Source: Bactrocera neohumeralis (Eukaryota; Arthropoda; Insecta; Diptera; Tephritidae). From it: a DNA stretch of 64,000 nucleotides. Both the position numbers and the translations under genes were made by a program. Under the pieces are notes generated by a model. The model was not told the DNA's origin. It did not search any database and saw only the letters and a list, made by a program, of their open reading frames with translations. This document shows, piece by piece, positions 11,225-23,485 of the stretch. The stretch's first letter is position 1. Every line of letters begins with the position of its first letter. The stretch is from the NCBI RefSeq assembly GCF_024586455.1, contig NW_026089650.1:21404-85403 (forward strand), given 5' to 3'.

Positions 11225-12957
11225 TTATCCGGATTGCTTCTTTTGTGCATTTTCGTTATTATCTGCGGTTGGTAAGAAGCATAGTTTAACGATCGGACTC
11301 CTTAGAGTTCCGTTTTGAGTACGGAGATCAACTACATGTATATGACCGTCGGAGACGCGATGTAGCTTCTCTATGCGACCAAGCCGCCATTCTGTAGGGG
11401 GGAGACAGTCGTCATGTATTAGGATAAAATCTCCAAGCCTTGGCGCCTTTTCGGGAGTTTTCCAGCGACACATTTTATGAAGGCTCTTTATGTACTCCTT
11501 CTTCCATCGCCGGCTGAAATCATGATGGAGAATTTTAATTCTCTCCAATCTATTTAGTAAGGAAAGCGACTCCACGGCTGGCTCAGGTATGGCCAGAAGG
11601 GGTGCTCCTTTGAGAAAGTACCCTGGTGTACTAGCTGTTAGATCTGAGGGATCTTGCGAGAGTGTCGTCAATGGCCGTGAATTGAGAACGGCTTCAGTAC
11701 GAATTAATAAAGTTGTAAATTCTTCAAAGTTAAATTTGTAGTTTCCTGCTACTTTTTTAAAGTGTGATTTAAAGCTTCTTACCGCTGATTCCCATAAACC
11801 ACCCATATGAGGAGCGCTTGGAGGGATGAACTGCCAGTTAATGCCTTAGGGAGCGTACTTTTGTACAATCTCAGGTGAAACTTGTTTGGTAAAGTCCACA
11901 AACTGTTTTTCAGTGGCTCTTTGAGCTGCCACTGTCTTACCATTGTCGCTCATGAGTTTTGACGGAAACCCACGTCGTCCGACGAAGCGAGCAAATGCCG
12001 CGAGAAAAGCCTCTTTTGTTAGATTAGTACATAGCTCGAGATGTACTGCTTTTGTCGTAAAACAGACAAAGACAGCCACGTAACCCTTCATTAGTGTGGG
12101 AGACCTTAGCATGGACGCCTTTATTTGAAAGGGCCCAGCAGTATCGACACCAGTGATAGTGAAGGGCAGAGCAAAGTTGCAGCGTTCCGGTGGAAGTGCT
12201 GCCATAATCTGCGTTCGCATCTTTTGCTTATGCATAGTGTAGATCTTGCACGAAAAAATGCTTTTTTTATTTTTGGCTTGAGTCTTGGGATATAGAACTG
12301 TTGGCGGACTATTTGTTGCTTGAGGCGGTGTTCTGCGTGTAATAATAGTACGTGGACATAATTGAGATATAGCGCACTTGAGTAGATGCGATAAGAGCGA
12401 CTTTTGCTTTTTGTAAGTCTAGGTGCGTCACTGTATAGCCTTGGGGGTATACTGTGCGTATTCGGTTATTTCTAAGTTTGAGTCGCTCTATGAATTTGAG
12501 CATGTAAGCGATGTCAGTATCATCCAATGTTATGTGAAAAGAGTCGATCTTTCGACTTTCTGGGGTAATAATGTAGCACATGGGCGATTGCGGCCAAGAA
12601 TCGGGAGATTCTGTTCACCATCGGGGGCCATTCCACCAGAGGGTGGTGGTGGCAAGGTGCAGAGGTTTACACCCTCTTGTACCTAGATCAGTAGGATTAT
12701 CAGCACTGGCTACGTGTCGCCGAGTGGCTGATCCCACTAGGTCAAGAATTTGAGACGTTCGATTGGAAATATATGTCTTCCATGCATGTGGTGGTTTTTC
12801 CAACCAGGCTAATACAATCTCGGAAACGGACCAGAGATATGTATAATTTATATTTTGCCATATTCAGATGCGTTTGCACTATGGATGCTAGTTTGGCAAA
12901 TAGGAGTGCACCACGTAGTTCTAGCCGTGGTTGACTTATCGTTTTTAGAGGAGCCAC
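11225..12957 (-). pseudogene. pol: BEL B0 integrase and RNase H-like region
   Basis: From 12957 leftwards: an RNase H-like region (PLKTISQPRLELRGALL), a linker, then the integrase. The integrase zinc region is poorly preserved. Its core is readable as ITGVDTAGPF, FVCFTTKAVHLEL and KLMSDNGKT (12235-11846), and MGGLWESAVRSFKSHFKK (11806) carries the third acidic residue. The C-terminal part, with PRLGDFILIHDD and WRLGRIEKLH, matches the DUF5641-like tail of BEL integrases. Stops near 11840 and between 12236 and 12309 break the frame. The integrase would have inserted the cDNA. Confidence 0.85.
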
Positions 12958-12971
12958 TTTTGCTTTTGCAA

Positions 12972-15005
12972 CTAGTAAGTGGCTTGTGGTCGCCTTGTCG
13001 CTTTGTGTACGAACATACTATATATAGAGGCGCAATATGCATTTTCAGAGGCGCCTTGTAGTACGACTTGGTGTTCTGGGATATAATTTACCCATCGTGG
13101 GATTTGTATTTGTGTGATGTCGTTTAGATTGCTCACGAACTGGGACCACTTTTCTAAACGAAGTGGTTTTACTTGCTCATCCCAGTCGATCCCATCTCGC
13201 CATAATTCTTGTATAAGGATTTTGGCTTGTTTCATAATTGGCGATAGCCATCCTGCGGGGTCGAAAAGTTTTGCCACAGAGGAGAGAATTTGGCGTTTTG
13301 TAATGGCGGATAATGCGGATATGGACTCAGTCGTGTATGAAAACTGGTCCGATATCGCATTCCATTGAATGCCCAGAGCTTTTATTGCACTTTCCTTTTG
13401 AATATAAGGAAATTAGTGTCCAACAAATATTCGTTTGGGATGTTTTTTAATATGTTTGGGTGATTTTCCGTTATCTTTTTTAATGGAAACCCAGCGGATT
13501 TGAGGGCTCGGATTACCTGTGATAATGATTCGTATGCTTGTGGAAGACTGTGACTTCCAGACAGAATATCGTCTACATACGTTTGTGTTTTTAACGCCTG
13601 GGTTGCCAGAGGAAATTCTGACTTGGTGTTTTCAGCCAATTCATGGAGTGATCGAATGGCTAAGTAGGAGGCACAGTTAACGCCAAAGGTCACTGTTTTT
13701 AGCTTGAAGTCGCGTAGTGGACTATTGGGGGATTTTCGGAAAATAATTCGCTGAAAATCTTGATCATTTTTACGTACGACTATTTGTCTATACATTTTTT
13801 CGACGTCCCCGTTGAATACGTATTTGAATATTCGCCGGTTTAGAATAAGTAGCATTAAATCAGGTTGGAGCGTGGGTCCCTTAAATATGATATCGTTAAG
13901 GGAATTCCCCGAGATAGTGGATCTTGAGGAGTTGAAAACAACTCTTACTTTAGTTGTTTTTTTATCCGGCTTTACTACTGCATGATGTGGCAAGTAAAAT
14001 GAATAGTATTTGCTATATATATATATATTTCGCATGGGCTTACTTCCTCCATGTGATCTAAATAGAGGTATTCTGCCAACACACCATCATATTCTGGTTT
14101 GAGCTCACCTTTTTTAAGGGGGTACTCTCATGTGAACGCATACATTTTACCACTTTTTAGGAAAATTTTTTTAATGCGCCAACAAAATTCAATCATTTTA
14201 ATTTTTTAATATATTTTTATTTGTATTTTGAAATGTACAAACAATTTTTTTTTCGTTTTTTACATTTTTAATTTATTTTTTGTTTTTTTTAATCAAAGTA
14301 GTCCCCAACAAAAAAAAGCAGTTCACTGGTCATGGTGATAGCGGCTGTTCATGTTGTCTGAAATAAAAAAAATCCAGTGGATTATTATTCAGTAGTTCTG
14401 CGGCTATCGTCCCTACCAAATATAATCAATTTCATAAAAAAAAATGTCGAAAATCTTGCTTTTTTTTCGTTAATAATCGTTAAAAAAAATATGAAAATAT
14501 TTTCGAAAATAGACAATTCTGGTAGGGACGATAACTATAAATGAGTAGAAGAACATATGTAAACTTTAAAGCAATCGGTTGAATACTTCGCTTTTTAGGA
14601 CCATGACAGCTTCAGAAAATGATGATTCGAGAAAAATGCGTTTAAAGTTTCAAGAGAGGTAAATTGTTGTTTTAGTGGTAGTCGTACGACATACCGGCCA
14701 TTTTCTGCTCTAGTAGTTGTGATCTTTAGGGGTTGTGATTGAAATGGGGAGAGTTTTTCTATCTGCCAAAATTTTATCAATTGTGAATTGAGGTACTCGT
14801 TTGAGATTTCCTCAACTTGAGTTGTCATTGTTGTGACTGGTTCCGTAATTAGTCCACTTAGGATCCAACCGAAAATAGTCCTTTGTGCTAAAAGTGTGTT
14901 TGAAATTTTCTCAATACCTTCGAGTATTTTCTGTGGTATGAGATCGCTGCCTAATAGAAGGTCTATTTGAGCGGGGGTTTTGCAGTTGGGATCTGCTAAT
15001 TTAAG
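12972..15005 (-). pseudogene. pol: BEL B0 reverse transcriptase region, interrupted
   Basis: The RT core lies at 14035-13382: HHAVVKPDKKTTKVRVVFN, FNGDVEKMYRQI, and the catalytic YVDDILSGS at about 13575. MAKLFDPAGWLSP and the RT connection follow at 13277-12972. The part N-terminal to RT (LGSDLIPQ, SGLITEPVTTMTTQVEE, NGRYVVRLPLKQQF) is at 15005-14660, cut off from the core by unrelated DNA near 14113-14660. Compared with B2, the palm and finger motifs are well kept but the reading frame is lost. Confidence 0.85.
14113..14660. mobile_element. Anonymous insertion in BEL B0 RT region
   Basis: About 550 bases of AT-rich DNA with no counterpart in BEL B2 at the same point. It holds a perfect 14-bp inverted repeat, TATCGTCCCTACCA at 14405-14418 and its complement at 14520-14533. 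There is no coding sequence. The edges are approximate and neither target duplication nor terminal repeats were found, so the family is unknown. Confidence 0.5.
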
Positions 15006-15024
15006 GTGTGAAACCTCCGCTCAT

Positions 15025-16644
15025 TCACGTAATTTCAAAATTGGCTTGTTCTGTTGGTAGTTTTAGCCTATTTCGTGCCCTAGACGCTATGAAAGATCGT
15101 TGTGATCCTTGGTCTATTAGGGCTCTGAGCTTAAAGAGTTCTCCTCGATGTTCAATGGAGACGACTGCTGTGGGTACTAGTACCCTACTTTGATTTTCGC
15201 TGTGTAGCTTTTGAGTTTTTAATGCCTTTGAGCAGCATCGTGCTTCTTGGCAATTTTGTGGATTTGGCACTTCGGAGTTTGTTGTTGCAAATAAACCCGT
15301 GGCTCTTTTGATATTTGCGCTGTTTGGGGGTAAGCTGGAAAAATTATTTATATGAAGCATCGAATGGTGTCGTTTATGACAATAGACGCAGTTCAATTTG
15401 CTTTCTCACTCTTTGAGTGTTTGTTTTCACGAAATTGTTGCGGTCGATAATATTCAATTTTTTGAATCTCTCGCAAGATTTGAGCTTATGCCCTCCTGTA
15501 CATAGTTCGCAAGATCTATATTTGTTCTGTTCAGATGAGAACGATTGCGTTTTAAAGAAGCTTCTATTAAAATTGTTATTGCTATTGGCTTGGGGCTTGT
15601 GGAAGCTTCTATTGAGGTCGTGTTGATTACCTTTTGGTTTGGTTATTTTTTTGTCTGCCCTTTCTGCGATTTCGTACTGGGTAGTGAGAAAATCTCCCAT
15701 TTGTTGCCACTTTGGGCAATTCTTTCGTGATGAGAGCGATTGCTCCCACAATAAAAAAGACTTTTCTGGTAATGCTGCTGTGCATATATTTACCAATATA
15801 GGGTTCCAGTTGTCGGTGGGAATGTTTTGGGTCGATAAAATCGACAAGCCGTTGGAAACAGTAGATTGAAGTTTGATAAATTCTTCACTGGTTTTCCTTT
15901 TAATTTTTGGCAAGTTCATTAAAATTGTTTTTTGCTTATTGATCAATATTCGTTCATTTTCGTATCTGTATTTCAAAGGTTCCCAAGCCATATTGAAATT
16001 GTCGTCATTTAATGCGAACTGTTTTACTATGACGCCAGCTTGACATTTTGTTTTGTATCGGAGGTGATACAACTTTTGTGCATTAGATAATTTTGGGTGG
16101 TTTATGTAAACGGCTGAGAACATGTCCCGGAAGGACGGCCATTGTCCATAACCCCCATGAAAAATTTCTGTGTCACATACGGTCACCTTGAGGTGGATGC
16201 CTGAACTTGCCTCTTGACTTTGTACTTGTGGCAGCTCTACTTTCGGATGTGGAGTAGGTGCAATTGCTTTTATTAGCTTTTGTTTCTTCGTACTGGTCTA
16301 AGCAATTTTCATATTTGGCTTAAGCCGAGGATTTGAAATTTTCTAGTAGATTTGACTCATCAGATTCTACTATTGCGTCATAAGAAGCTTGGAGACGTAT
16401 TCAAAAATTTTCCAGATTTTCTTTTTTGATTTCTAATGCCGATTCAGAATTCAGTGCAGTATTTTATAATACTGTCACTCTCAGCAATAAATTTACTGTA
16501 TGTAATGTCTTGCCTCCTTTTTTGTTTTGTGGCACCTTGCTTTGAGCGTGTAGCTTCTGCAGGTGTACATGGACTTTTTTCGTTCGAAAGCATTTTTGGT
16601 ACTTTTAGTATTTGAGAAGATTTATATTCTTTAAAAAAGTTCAA
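15025..16644 (-). pseudogene. gag: BEL B0 gag and A17-type protease
   Basis: From 16644: an N-terminal part with TPAEATRSKQGATK, then a break. A DUF1759-like capsid region runs from 16186 to 15374 (VCDTEIFHGGYGQWPSFRDM, QKLYHLRYKTKCQAG, SILSTQNIPTDNWNPILV). The first zinc knuckle is CELCTGGHKLKSC, with a break before the last one (CVYCHKRHHSMLH, in the frame 15396-15025). The same frame goes on into a protease with the active-site-like LIDQGSQRSFI. Gag and protease share one frame here, as in BEL elements. Frame breaks at about 16190-16440 and 15374-15396 inactivate it. Confidence 0.85.
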
Positions 16645-17700
16645 TTGTATGAAATAATTTTTATCAGTGTGAACTGATTGACTTTGAACAAATTCGTGAT
16701 TTCATCGCGAAATCTTTTATTAATAATAGAATTTATAATTTTTTTCTCGAATTAAATCAAATAACGTGTTTCGTTTTTTTTCGGATTAAATCAAATACTA
16801 TTTTGTATTTTGTTTATTAACCTCGAAAATAGTAAAAAATTTATTTCTTATTTATTTAATTATTCAAATTGCAACATTTATTTTAATAATAATTTGTATT
16901 GTGTTTGTATGTCTTATAGGGTATACCAAGAGACGAATACGTTTGTATGTACTTGCAAATGAGTGCTCGTATAAGAGATCAATGCACTTTGTACATAAGT
17001 ACGCTATTTAATCCAAACAAATACTCCTCTGCATTACTCCCACAAATTACACAAAGTAATAGAGGCGTAATGCAGAGGAATATCAACCGCCCCAACTTCA
17101 CGCAACAGAACAGAAGGAGAGACAAAAAGAAACACATTTCCCGCGCTTTTTATACACTAAAGATTATTATCCCGCCAACATAGAAGTGAACACAACAAGT
17201 GAAAACGGAGAACACAATTAAGTAAAATTAAACACAAGTGAACACAGTGATACATACATTCAAGTGAACAAACACAACAAACAGGAAAAACCCTCCAATC
17301 ATCATTTCAACCAAAAATATCAACATAGGATATAAAGCAGCAGCAGGTTACAATAATTTAATAAATTAACATAGATTTACATGTATCTATAGAGTAACAC
17401 AATTAACCCTTATTGATAACTCACACACACAAATATATTTATATATACACAATTAAACTCGAAAATTATAACGTTTGAACTTAAATTAATATCTTTTAAT
17501 TATTTGCAATAGGCTCCATACGTCGACATACCCCAACATACGCTATCCTGCTTGTTTTTGCTTACCAAAGAACAAGGGGTATGCCGAAAATGTGCCAATT
17601 TGGACTTTGAACATGTAAAATAAATTTTCCGCAATAGTTTGTTTATGTAAAAATATATATTATGATATTTTCTCTACCGAACCGTTTAATTTCTTGCGAA
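16645..17700 (-). other. BEL B0 leader, truncated
   Basis: Non-coding, AT-rich leader. Short matches to the B1 and B2 leaders (AGAGATCAAT near 16973, ATCCTGCTTG near 17545, GGACTTTGAAC near 17603) show it belongs to the BEL element. The 5' LTR expected further right is missing. Confidence 0.6.
17008..17538. mobile_element. 531-bp insertion flanked by 8-bp direct repeat
   Basis: This block is absent from the leaders of B1 and B2 and is bordered by TACGCTAT at 17000-17007 and 17539-17546. It contains a perfect inverted repeat (TCCTCTGCATTAC near 17032 and its complement near 17070). On the minus strand it has TATAAAAAGCGCGGGAAA near 17139-17156, like a promoter. There is no open frame and no evident terminal inverted repeats. 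An 8-bp duplication would fit a hAT-type non-autonomous element, but the ends do not look like one. Confidence 0.5.
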
Positions 17701-17859
17701 TGCGTTTTTTTTTTGAAAGTATGAAAAAATTTGTTGTACTCTAGTAGGGTATAATGTCCCGTGTATATGTACTTATGTAAGAGTATCTGTAAGCGGGAGT
17801 ATTTCTTTTTCCTTTGAGCGTGCGCGAGTTAACAAACTGTCGTTTGTTGTGAGTAAAAG

Positions 17860-18262
17860 AAATTATGTTTATGTGGGCAGTACACTTATTTTTGTGTTGC
17901 CTTTTTTATTCATAATTTCTTATTGCCTATTTTTCATAATCTTACTTCTATTGATACTAACTAGTATGTTTACTTATTACTAGTTGAAATTTAGTTAGAT
18001 ATAGATTATATTATTGGTTTAGGTTTGTTTACAGATATATTGTTTGTTTAGATACATTTGGTTTGTTGTATTGATAGTGCATTTACAATGTTTGCTTACT
18101 TGCTAATGAGATAGTTTGGTGCAGTTTACATTTTCGCACATGCATTTTGTTTGTTTAATTTATGATGCTAGGCGAGACTATTGTTACTGTTTGTTTAGGT
18201 TACCAGTTGATAATTTATGTATTCGGTACAAAAATGTGATAAGTAACACATGATCCTTAACT
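17860..18262 (-). repeat. Putative 3' LTR of element C
   Basis: In element orientation GGAGGAG is followed by AGTTAAGGATCATGTG. This is a purine tract (18263-18269) and an AGTTA start like that of element A. The right boundary at 18262 rests on this; the left one is not fixed because no second LTR is present. Confidence 0.55.
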
Positions 18263-19328
18263 CTCCTCCGTGTTAAAATGGATCGTCCTCGCTACTTTGC
18301 TGCTAATTGCTGTTGGTGTAGGCGGTTCAGTTCGATTTCAAATAAGCCGTCGTTGTCTGTTGAGCATTCTAACATTTTGGCAATATTTGCAGAGGTGTAC
18401 TAAACCATAAATAGTAGCTGTGAAGGTAAGAAATGCTATAATGATAATAAGTGTGCACTGCACTGGATTTTCTTCGACAGGAATTAAAAACGTTGAAATT
18501 TCCTGTATATTACTGAACTTGTAATTTGGTTTCGAGGAAAGAATGCGGAGTACTTCAAGTTTTTATCTTAGGATCTAAAACTATTTTACCATGCTTATGT
18601 GCTAAAGGGTATACATTATATAGTCTACATTTAGTTTCGAGTATTGGATATTTGTAAATTGTAATTATAGCTTGTTCTAAGTAACAAATATGGATGTCAG
18701 AATATTCGAATATATTAATAAGGGGAAGATCCGCCTCCTCATGGTTTATTAATTCATGCACATGATTTAAATTAAGTGTGCCAGAGTAAAAATTGTTATT
18801 TTTCGTAAAATTAATAGTGTTTGTAATTGTTTGCAATTCATTATAAATTTCTGCTATAATTAAATTCTCATTTATTGCTTTAGGATCGAGTGTTTCAAGT
18901 ATTCTCTCAAACTGCGAATTAATGCTTTTTTGTTTATTATTATTTTCTATTAGCATATTAGTTGACGTTTTGATTTCTATAAGATCGTCATGATCTGGTG
19001 TACCAGTTATAAATTTTAGCGCAGAACCAAGAAAGTTAATTGATCTTTTAAGCCTGTAAATATTTGGAATGAGTTGATTTTTTAAAGTCTCAATTTTATT
19101 TACTAATATTTTTTTTTCAGGCTGGTTTTCTAAATTATATGAAGATTTCATTATCTCTTCGTAAGGTGCAAGGATGTTGGACAAATTTGAAATGTGATAT
19201 AAAAACGAACTATTCTGGTAAATGTAAACCGGGTCAGTTTCAACAAGCACATATTTTTTGTTTTTTAAATCAATTATATTGTCGCATAATGCGGTAGTAT
19301 AATAAAGAAGAAAAATTATTCTGTACAT
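18263..19328 (-). pseudogene. env: env gene of element C, frameshifted near its end
   Basis: The ATG at 19328 opens a 257-codon frame beginning with a hydrophobic signal-like segment (MYRIIFLLYYTTALC). A basic RLKR site followed by a hydrophobic stretch lies near residue 93, the cleavage-site layout of errantivirus Env, and N-x-S/T sites are frequent. The frame stops at 18555. The missing end, with a membrane segment (IIIIAFLTFTATIYGLV) and a short basic tail, continues in another frame to about 18300. It would have been a membrane glycoprotein. The frame change, and the loss of its promoter LTR to the right, make it non-functional. Confidence 0.82.
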
Positions 19329-19497
19329 GCCTGTACTTTTATGTTATCTTTGTGAATAACACGTCCCCTATTTGTTGTTACCTTCCTTCCGTTGTCTTCT
19401 TTAACAATTTGTTTCGCGTATTTTTTTCACGTTTTTATTTCGCCTGTGCATCTTCACAAATATGACGTAACCTTGTCTATAATTCAGCTGCTTTCGA

Positions 19498-19893
19498 TTA
19501 CGATTCTGATAACGTAAGACGCTTTTCTTGTAGACGTTCGTGGATGTCAGGATACCCCTTTTGATTGAAGAACACGTCCTCGGGTTTCTCGTTGGTTACC
19601 GAATGGATCGTTTTATTGTATTGCCGAACGGCTTCAAATATCTGTTCTGTCCGTTTGTAGTAGAATGAAACGCTGGCGTTTTGGTGTGCGCTATTTGTAA
19701 CCTTTTGTAAATTAGTTGTGCACATAGGCTTGTAAATGATAATTCGTTATCAGTCATTAGAAACTTTGCGTTTGGGTATATTTGTGAAAGTATCTCGTCG
19801 ACATACTTGTATATATCTTTTCTTGAAGGTATTTGTCTGAAGTGGCAAAATTTTGAGTATTTGTCAGTATAGCTAATGTATATGTTATCGCTC
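19498..19893 (-). pseudogene. pol: Integrase fragment of element C
   Basis: Starts abruptly at the Helitron edge with the integrase core (ISYTDKYSKFCHF), then KFLMTDNELSF and AFHSTTNGQ. These are the second-aspartate region and the start of the third-acid region of Ty3/gypsy integrases. The end, with EAVRQYNKTIHSVTNEKP, is in a shifted frame at 19725-19498. RT and earlier domains are absent. Confidence 0.82.
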
Positions 19894-19903
19894 ATCTTCT
19901 TCT

Positions 19904-21030
19904 TCTATATAAATAAAAATGAATTGTTGTTCGTTAGTCTGATTAAAACTCGAGAACGGCTGGGCCGATTGAGCTGATTTTGGTTTTAAAATGTTTGTCG
20001 TAGTCCAGGGTAGGTCTAAACGGTGAGCAAATAAGGAAAAATTACGAGTAAGATAGAGTAAAACGACAATTCCATTTTCCCATATAAAAGTTGACCACTT
20101 ACTTGCTGTCAAACATTTGACGGTATTTGTACTCTCAGTTCCACTCGAATTGAAGAGCGCAAGACTTTTGAATCGACAACATACTTTGCTCATAACATCG
20201 TGTATTTAAATTCCAATTTCAAATTTCAAAATATATAAATATAATTAATGTGTTAACATGTTTGATGGTGCCAACCTTACAGTGTTACCAACTCTCAAAA
20301 ATACTTTTATTATAATAATGGGGCTTCTCTGCCTGTGCAGACTCCACATTGCTCATTGCTTACTAGATATAGAATACTACATTGTTTGCCATATATGGTA
20401 AGCTAGAAGCTGTCTCTGCAGTTTAACAGCGCAGTTTTCATTTATATGAAAATTTCGAAGAGGCAACATATCCCATTTCCACATATGCCGACGGCATTTT
20501 AATTTTGGTAATATGAAAATTAGAAGAGCGAGTTAAGACGGTTGTGTTATATTATAAAAATAAAGTACATTTTCAAAATAACATATAATATTTAGTATAA
20601 TATTGTTAATTTATAGAAATTTTATGCAAATTGGGTTGGGAAGTCTTAAATTTAATAAACTTATACAAGCATAAATCAAAATATCATTTCTCATTTTAAA
20701 TTTATTATTTTAATTGGTATATAGAAGTTATGCCACAATTATTATATAGTAGTCCAAAAATACATTTATAAACAAAAGGATATTTATCCTTTTTTTATGT
20801 TCCACACAAAAGATTTGAGGAGTTCAAGAGCTCAAAACGTGCCCTACATCAGCTACCTACCCGACGGCATTTCGCAAATGATAAAATAAATTTTTCAAGA
20901 GCTCAAAGCATACGCTACATCATCTCGAACCTACCTACTCCACGCTTTTGCGCAAATGATTATATCATGATAGCAAATGCCCACATACAGATTTGGGAAT
21001 GGCAATAACAGTTAGTATTCTATAAATTCT
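19904..21030 (+). other. Helitron 5' non-coding region
   Basis: Terminal sequence followed by AT-rich DNA. Two diverged direct repeats of about 80 bases lie near 20825-20960, sharing CAAGAGCTCAAA, CTACATCA and ACCTACCTAC-like words. An antisense open stretch at 19885-20193 is caused by the conserved terminus and is not taken as a gene. Confidence 0.6.
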
Positions 21031-21039
21031 ATCCTGTCG

Positions 21040-21545
21040 AGATGACCTGTAATAAGTGTATCCGAACGTTCCATTGTTTTGTCATCTCATGTAAAAAGCA
21101 CGTGTATCCGAACGTTACATTGTTTTGTCCATAAATTTAGAGACTTTTTGCTGCGCTCCTACTTTAACATCCTTGGTTTTGTCATCTCATGTTAAAAAAA
21201 AGAAACATTTAATTGGAGAAATAAGAAAGTAATAAGTGTATCCGAACGTTCCATTGTTTTGTACATACATTTAGAGACTTTTTGCTGCGCTCCTACTTTA
21301 ACATCCTTGGTTTTGTCATCTCATGTTAAAAAAAAGAAACATTTAATTGGAGAAATAAGAAAGTAATAAGTAAGTAATAAGTGTATCCGAACGTTCCATT
21401 GTTTTGTCATCTCATATAAAAAGCACGTGTATCCGAACGTTACATTGTTTTGTCCATAAATTTAGAGACTTTTTGCTGCGCTCCTACTTTAACATCCTTG
21501 GTTTTGTCATCTCATGTTAAAAAAAAGAAACATTTAATTGGAGAA
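21040..21545 (+). repeat. Minisatellite upstream of the Helitron gene
   Basis: The phrase GTATCCGAACGTTCCATTG (or its TTACATTG variant) occurs at about 21057, 21105, 21238, 21382 and 21428. Blocks with TTTGCTGCGCTCCTACTTTA and CATTTAATTGGAGAAATA recur three times. The longer unit is about 140-190 bases and its last copy ends just before the Rep start codon, so it probably covers the promoter and 5' UTR. Confidence 0.8.
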
Positions 21546-23260
21546 ATATTGAAATACTGCTAAAAGTGATTTTCTTCTCGCTGCTTACAATGCCGAGGAA
21601 AAGAAAACGACCTGACATAGGTCGTCGAAGTCGTGTAAATGTGCAACGAGCTACTTTACGCTCCAACCGCACTAATGACCAGCGAGATGCTGATAATGAT
21701 AACAGTCGTACAAGTATGGGAGAATTACGTTCAAGAGTAAATAACTATCAAGTGGATAGGGGGAGAATGGAACGAGTTCGTGCACATCGATCACAACAGC
21801 AGCGAGCACGGGATAACGAATTTAATCGATTCCGCAGACGCAATGCTCCTGTAAACCTCGAACGAGGAGCATTTTCCTACGATCCGGAATTTGATTATAG
21901 TGCCGACAAATCTGTGACGATTGGAGAAATGTCAATCATTTGTCAACATTGTAAAGCATTAAAGTACAGTAGTGAACCTGCAGGATTATGTTGTGCTGGT
22001 GGCAATGTACAATTGCCTCAATTGGTTCCACCACCTGAACCGTTACACTCATTAGTTAATGGGATGGAAAGTGAGTCTAAACACTTCTTGGCTAACATCC
22101 AAAAATATAATAATTGCTTCCAAATGACATCGTTTGGTGCAACGCATATAGTACAAGACGGGTTCATGCCTACTTTCAAGGTAGTATACCATAATTGTTT
22201 TAGTGAAATTCTAATTTGTATTTGTATCACAATTAATTTAACCAGTTCTTAAACAATTACAGATACAAGGACAAATTCATCACCTACTGGGGGCAATGCT
22301 GCCAGTGCCAGATGCAGATCATAAATTTTTGCAAATTTATTTTATGGGCAATCAAGATGTGGAAGTTGATACACGTTGTGGTCATAATCCAACCGTCAAG
22401 CGAATCATTGTCCAACAACTGCAAACATTTCTTCACGAGAATAATGAATTAGTGAAGATGTTCAAAATGGCACTGGATCGGATGCCATCAGACAGCCATA
22501 ATATTGTAATAAGAGCCGACAAAACACCTGCTGGAGAGCATGCAAGGAGGTTTAATTCACCGACAATAGATGAAGTGGCTATTGTCGTTGTTGGAGAGAA
22601 TTTGCAATCAAGAGATATTGTACTTCATCGCCGGAACAATGAATTGAAACGTGTATATGAAACGCATAGAGCTTATGATGCTTTACAATACCCATTAATT
22701 TTCTGGCAGGAGAAGATGGGTACCATTTTAATATCAAAATGGTTAATCCAACAACAGGTAATTAGATTATACAAAATAAAATATTTTATATGTTCAATAT
22801 ATAAATGTATTTTTTTATCATATGTACTTCCAGGTGCTGATACACACAAAAAAGTCAGTGCCATGAATTATTATGCATACAGACTCATGATCCGTGAAGG
22901 TGAAGTAAATCACATTTTGATGTGTCAACGGCTCTTTCATCAGTATGCAGTGGACATGTACGTCAAAATTGAGACTGAAAGATTGACATACATCCGTCTT
23001 AACCAACAGCAGCTTCGATCTGAAGAGTACATTCATCTTCGCGATGCAATCAATGCTGACGGCAATGTAAATAATGTAGGAAGAATGACAATTTTACCGA
23101 CCACTTACATCGGAAGCCCGCGCCACATGCACGAGTACGCTCAAGATGCGATGTCTTATGTTCGAAAGTATGGCAGTTCGGACCTATTTATTACATTCAC
23201 CTGTAACCCACAATGGATTGAAATAAAAAGAACTGCTACACAACCAAACACCACTTGATA

Positions 23261-23485
23261 GCATAGATGGACACTTTGCAGTACCAGTAAAAATGCAGTA
23301 AAATTTTTTTTTTACTGATAATGAAATTAAATTTTCATTACCAGTACAGTTTTACTGATTACTGAAAAAATTAGCGGTAAAAATATTTTTTTACTGGTTA
23401 CTGAAAATAATTTGCAGTAAAACTATTTTTTTACTGGTTACTGAAAATAATTTGCAGTAAAAATAATTTTTTACTGGTTAAGGTT
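23261..23485 (+). repeat. Left inverted array of the hAT
   Basis: After the terminus there are tandem copies of a unit of about 33 bases containing TTTACTGGTTACTGAAAATA and TTTGCAGTAAAA. The same unit appears in opposite orientation at the right end. The copies at 23365-23475 are almost identical to each other. Confidence 0.8.

Larger units (their letters stand above)
7570..17700 (-). mobile_element. BEL/Pao retrotransposon copy B0, decayed
   Basis: Collinear with the BEL copy at 53.8-63.9 kb: 3' LTR (ending at 7991), zinc-knuckle ORF (7992-8512), integrase, RNase H, RT, protease, gag, then leader. It is broken by a hAT element near 8.5-11.1 kb and by unrelated blocks near 14.1-14.7 kb and at 17008-17538. 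No 5' LTR or primer site (GCTCGAAGGACCA on the + strand) is visible before the errantivirus at 17.9 kb, so the 5' end appears lost. The left boundary is approximate. Confidence 0.8.
17860..19893 (-). mobile_element. Truncated second errantivirus (element C)
   Basis: This is the 3' third of an errantivirus-like element on the minus strand: integrase piece, env and 3' LTR. It ends at 19893, where the Helitron begins at 19904, and its 5' two thirds are not in the window. The left edge of the LTR is an estimate. Confidence 0.75.

Noticed and set aside
15008..15193. Plus-strand frame over the BEL B0 protease
   Set aside because: Complement of the protease/linker coding sequence; the same shadow is seen in other BEL copies.
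19885..20193. 102-codon minus-strand frame at the Helitron 5' end
   Set aside because: It is the complement of the conserved Helitron terminus, which is open by composition in many copies and is non-coding.
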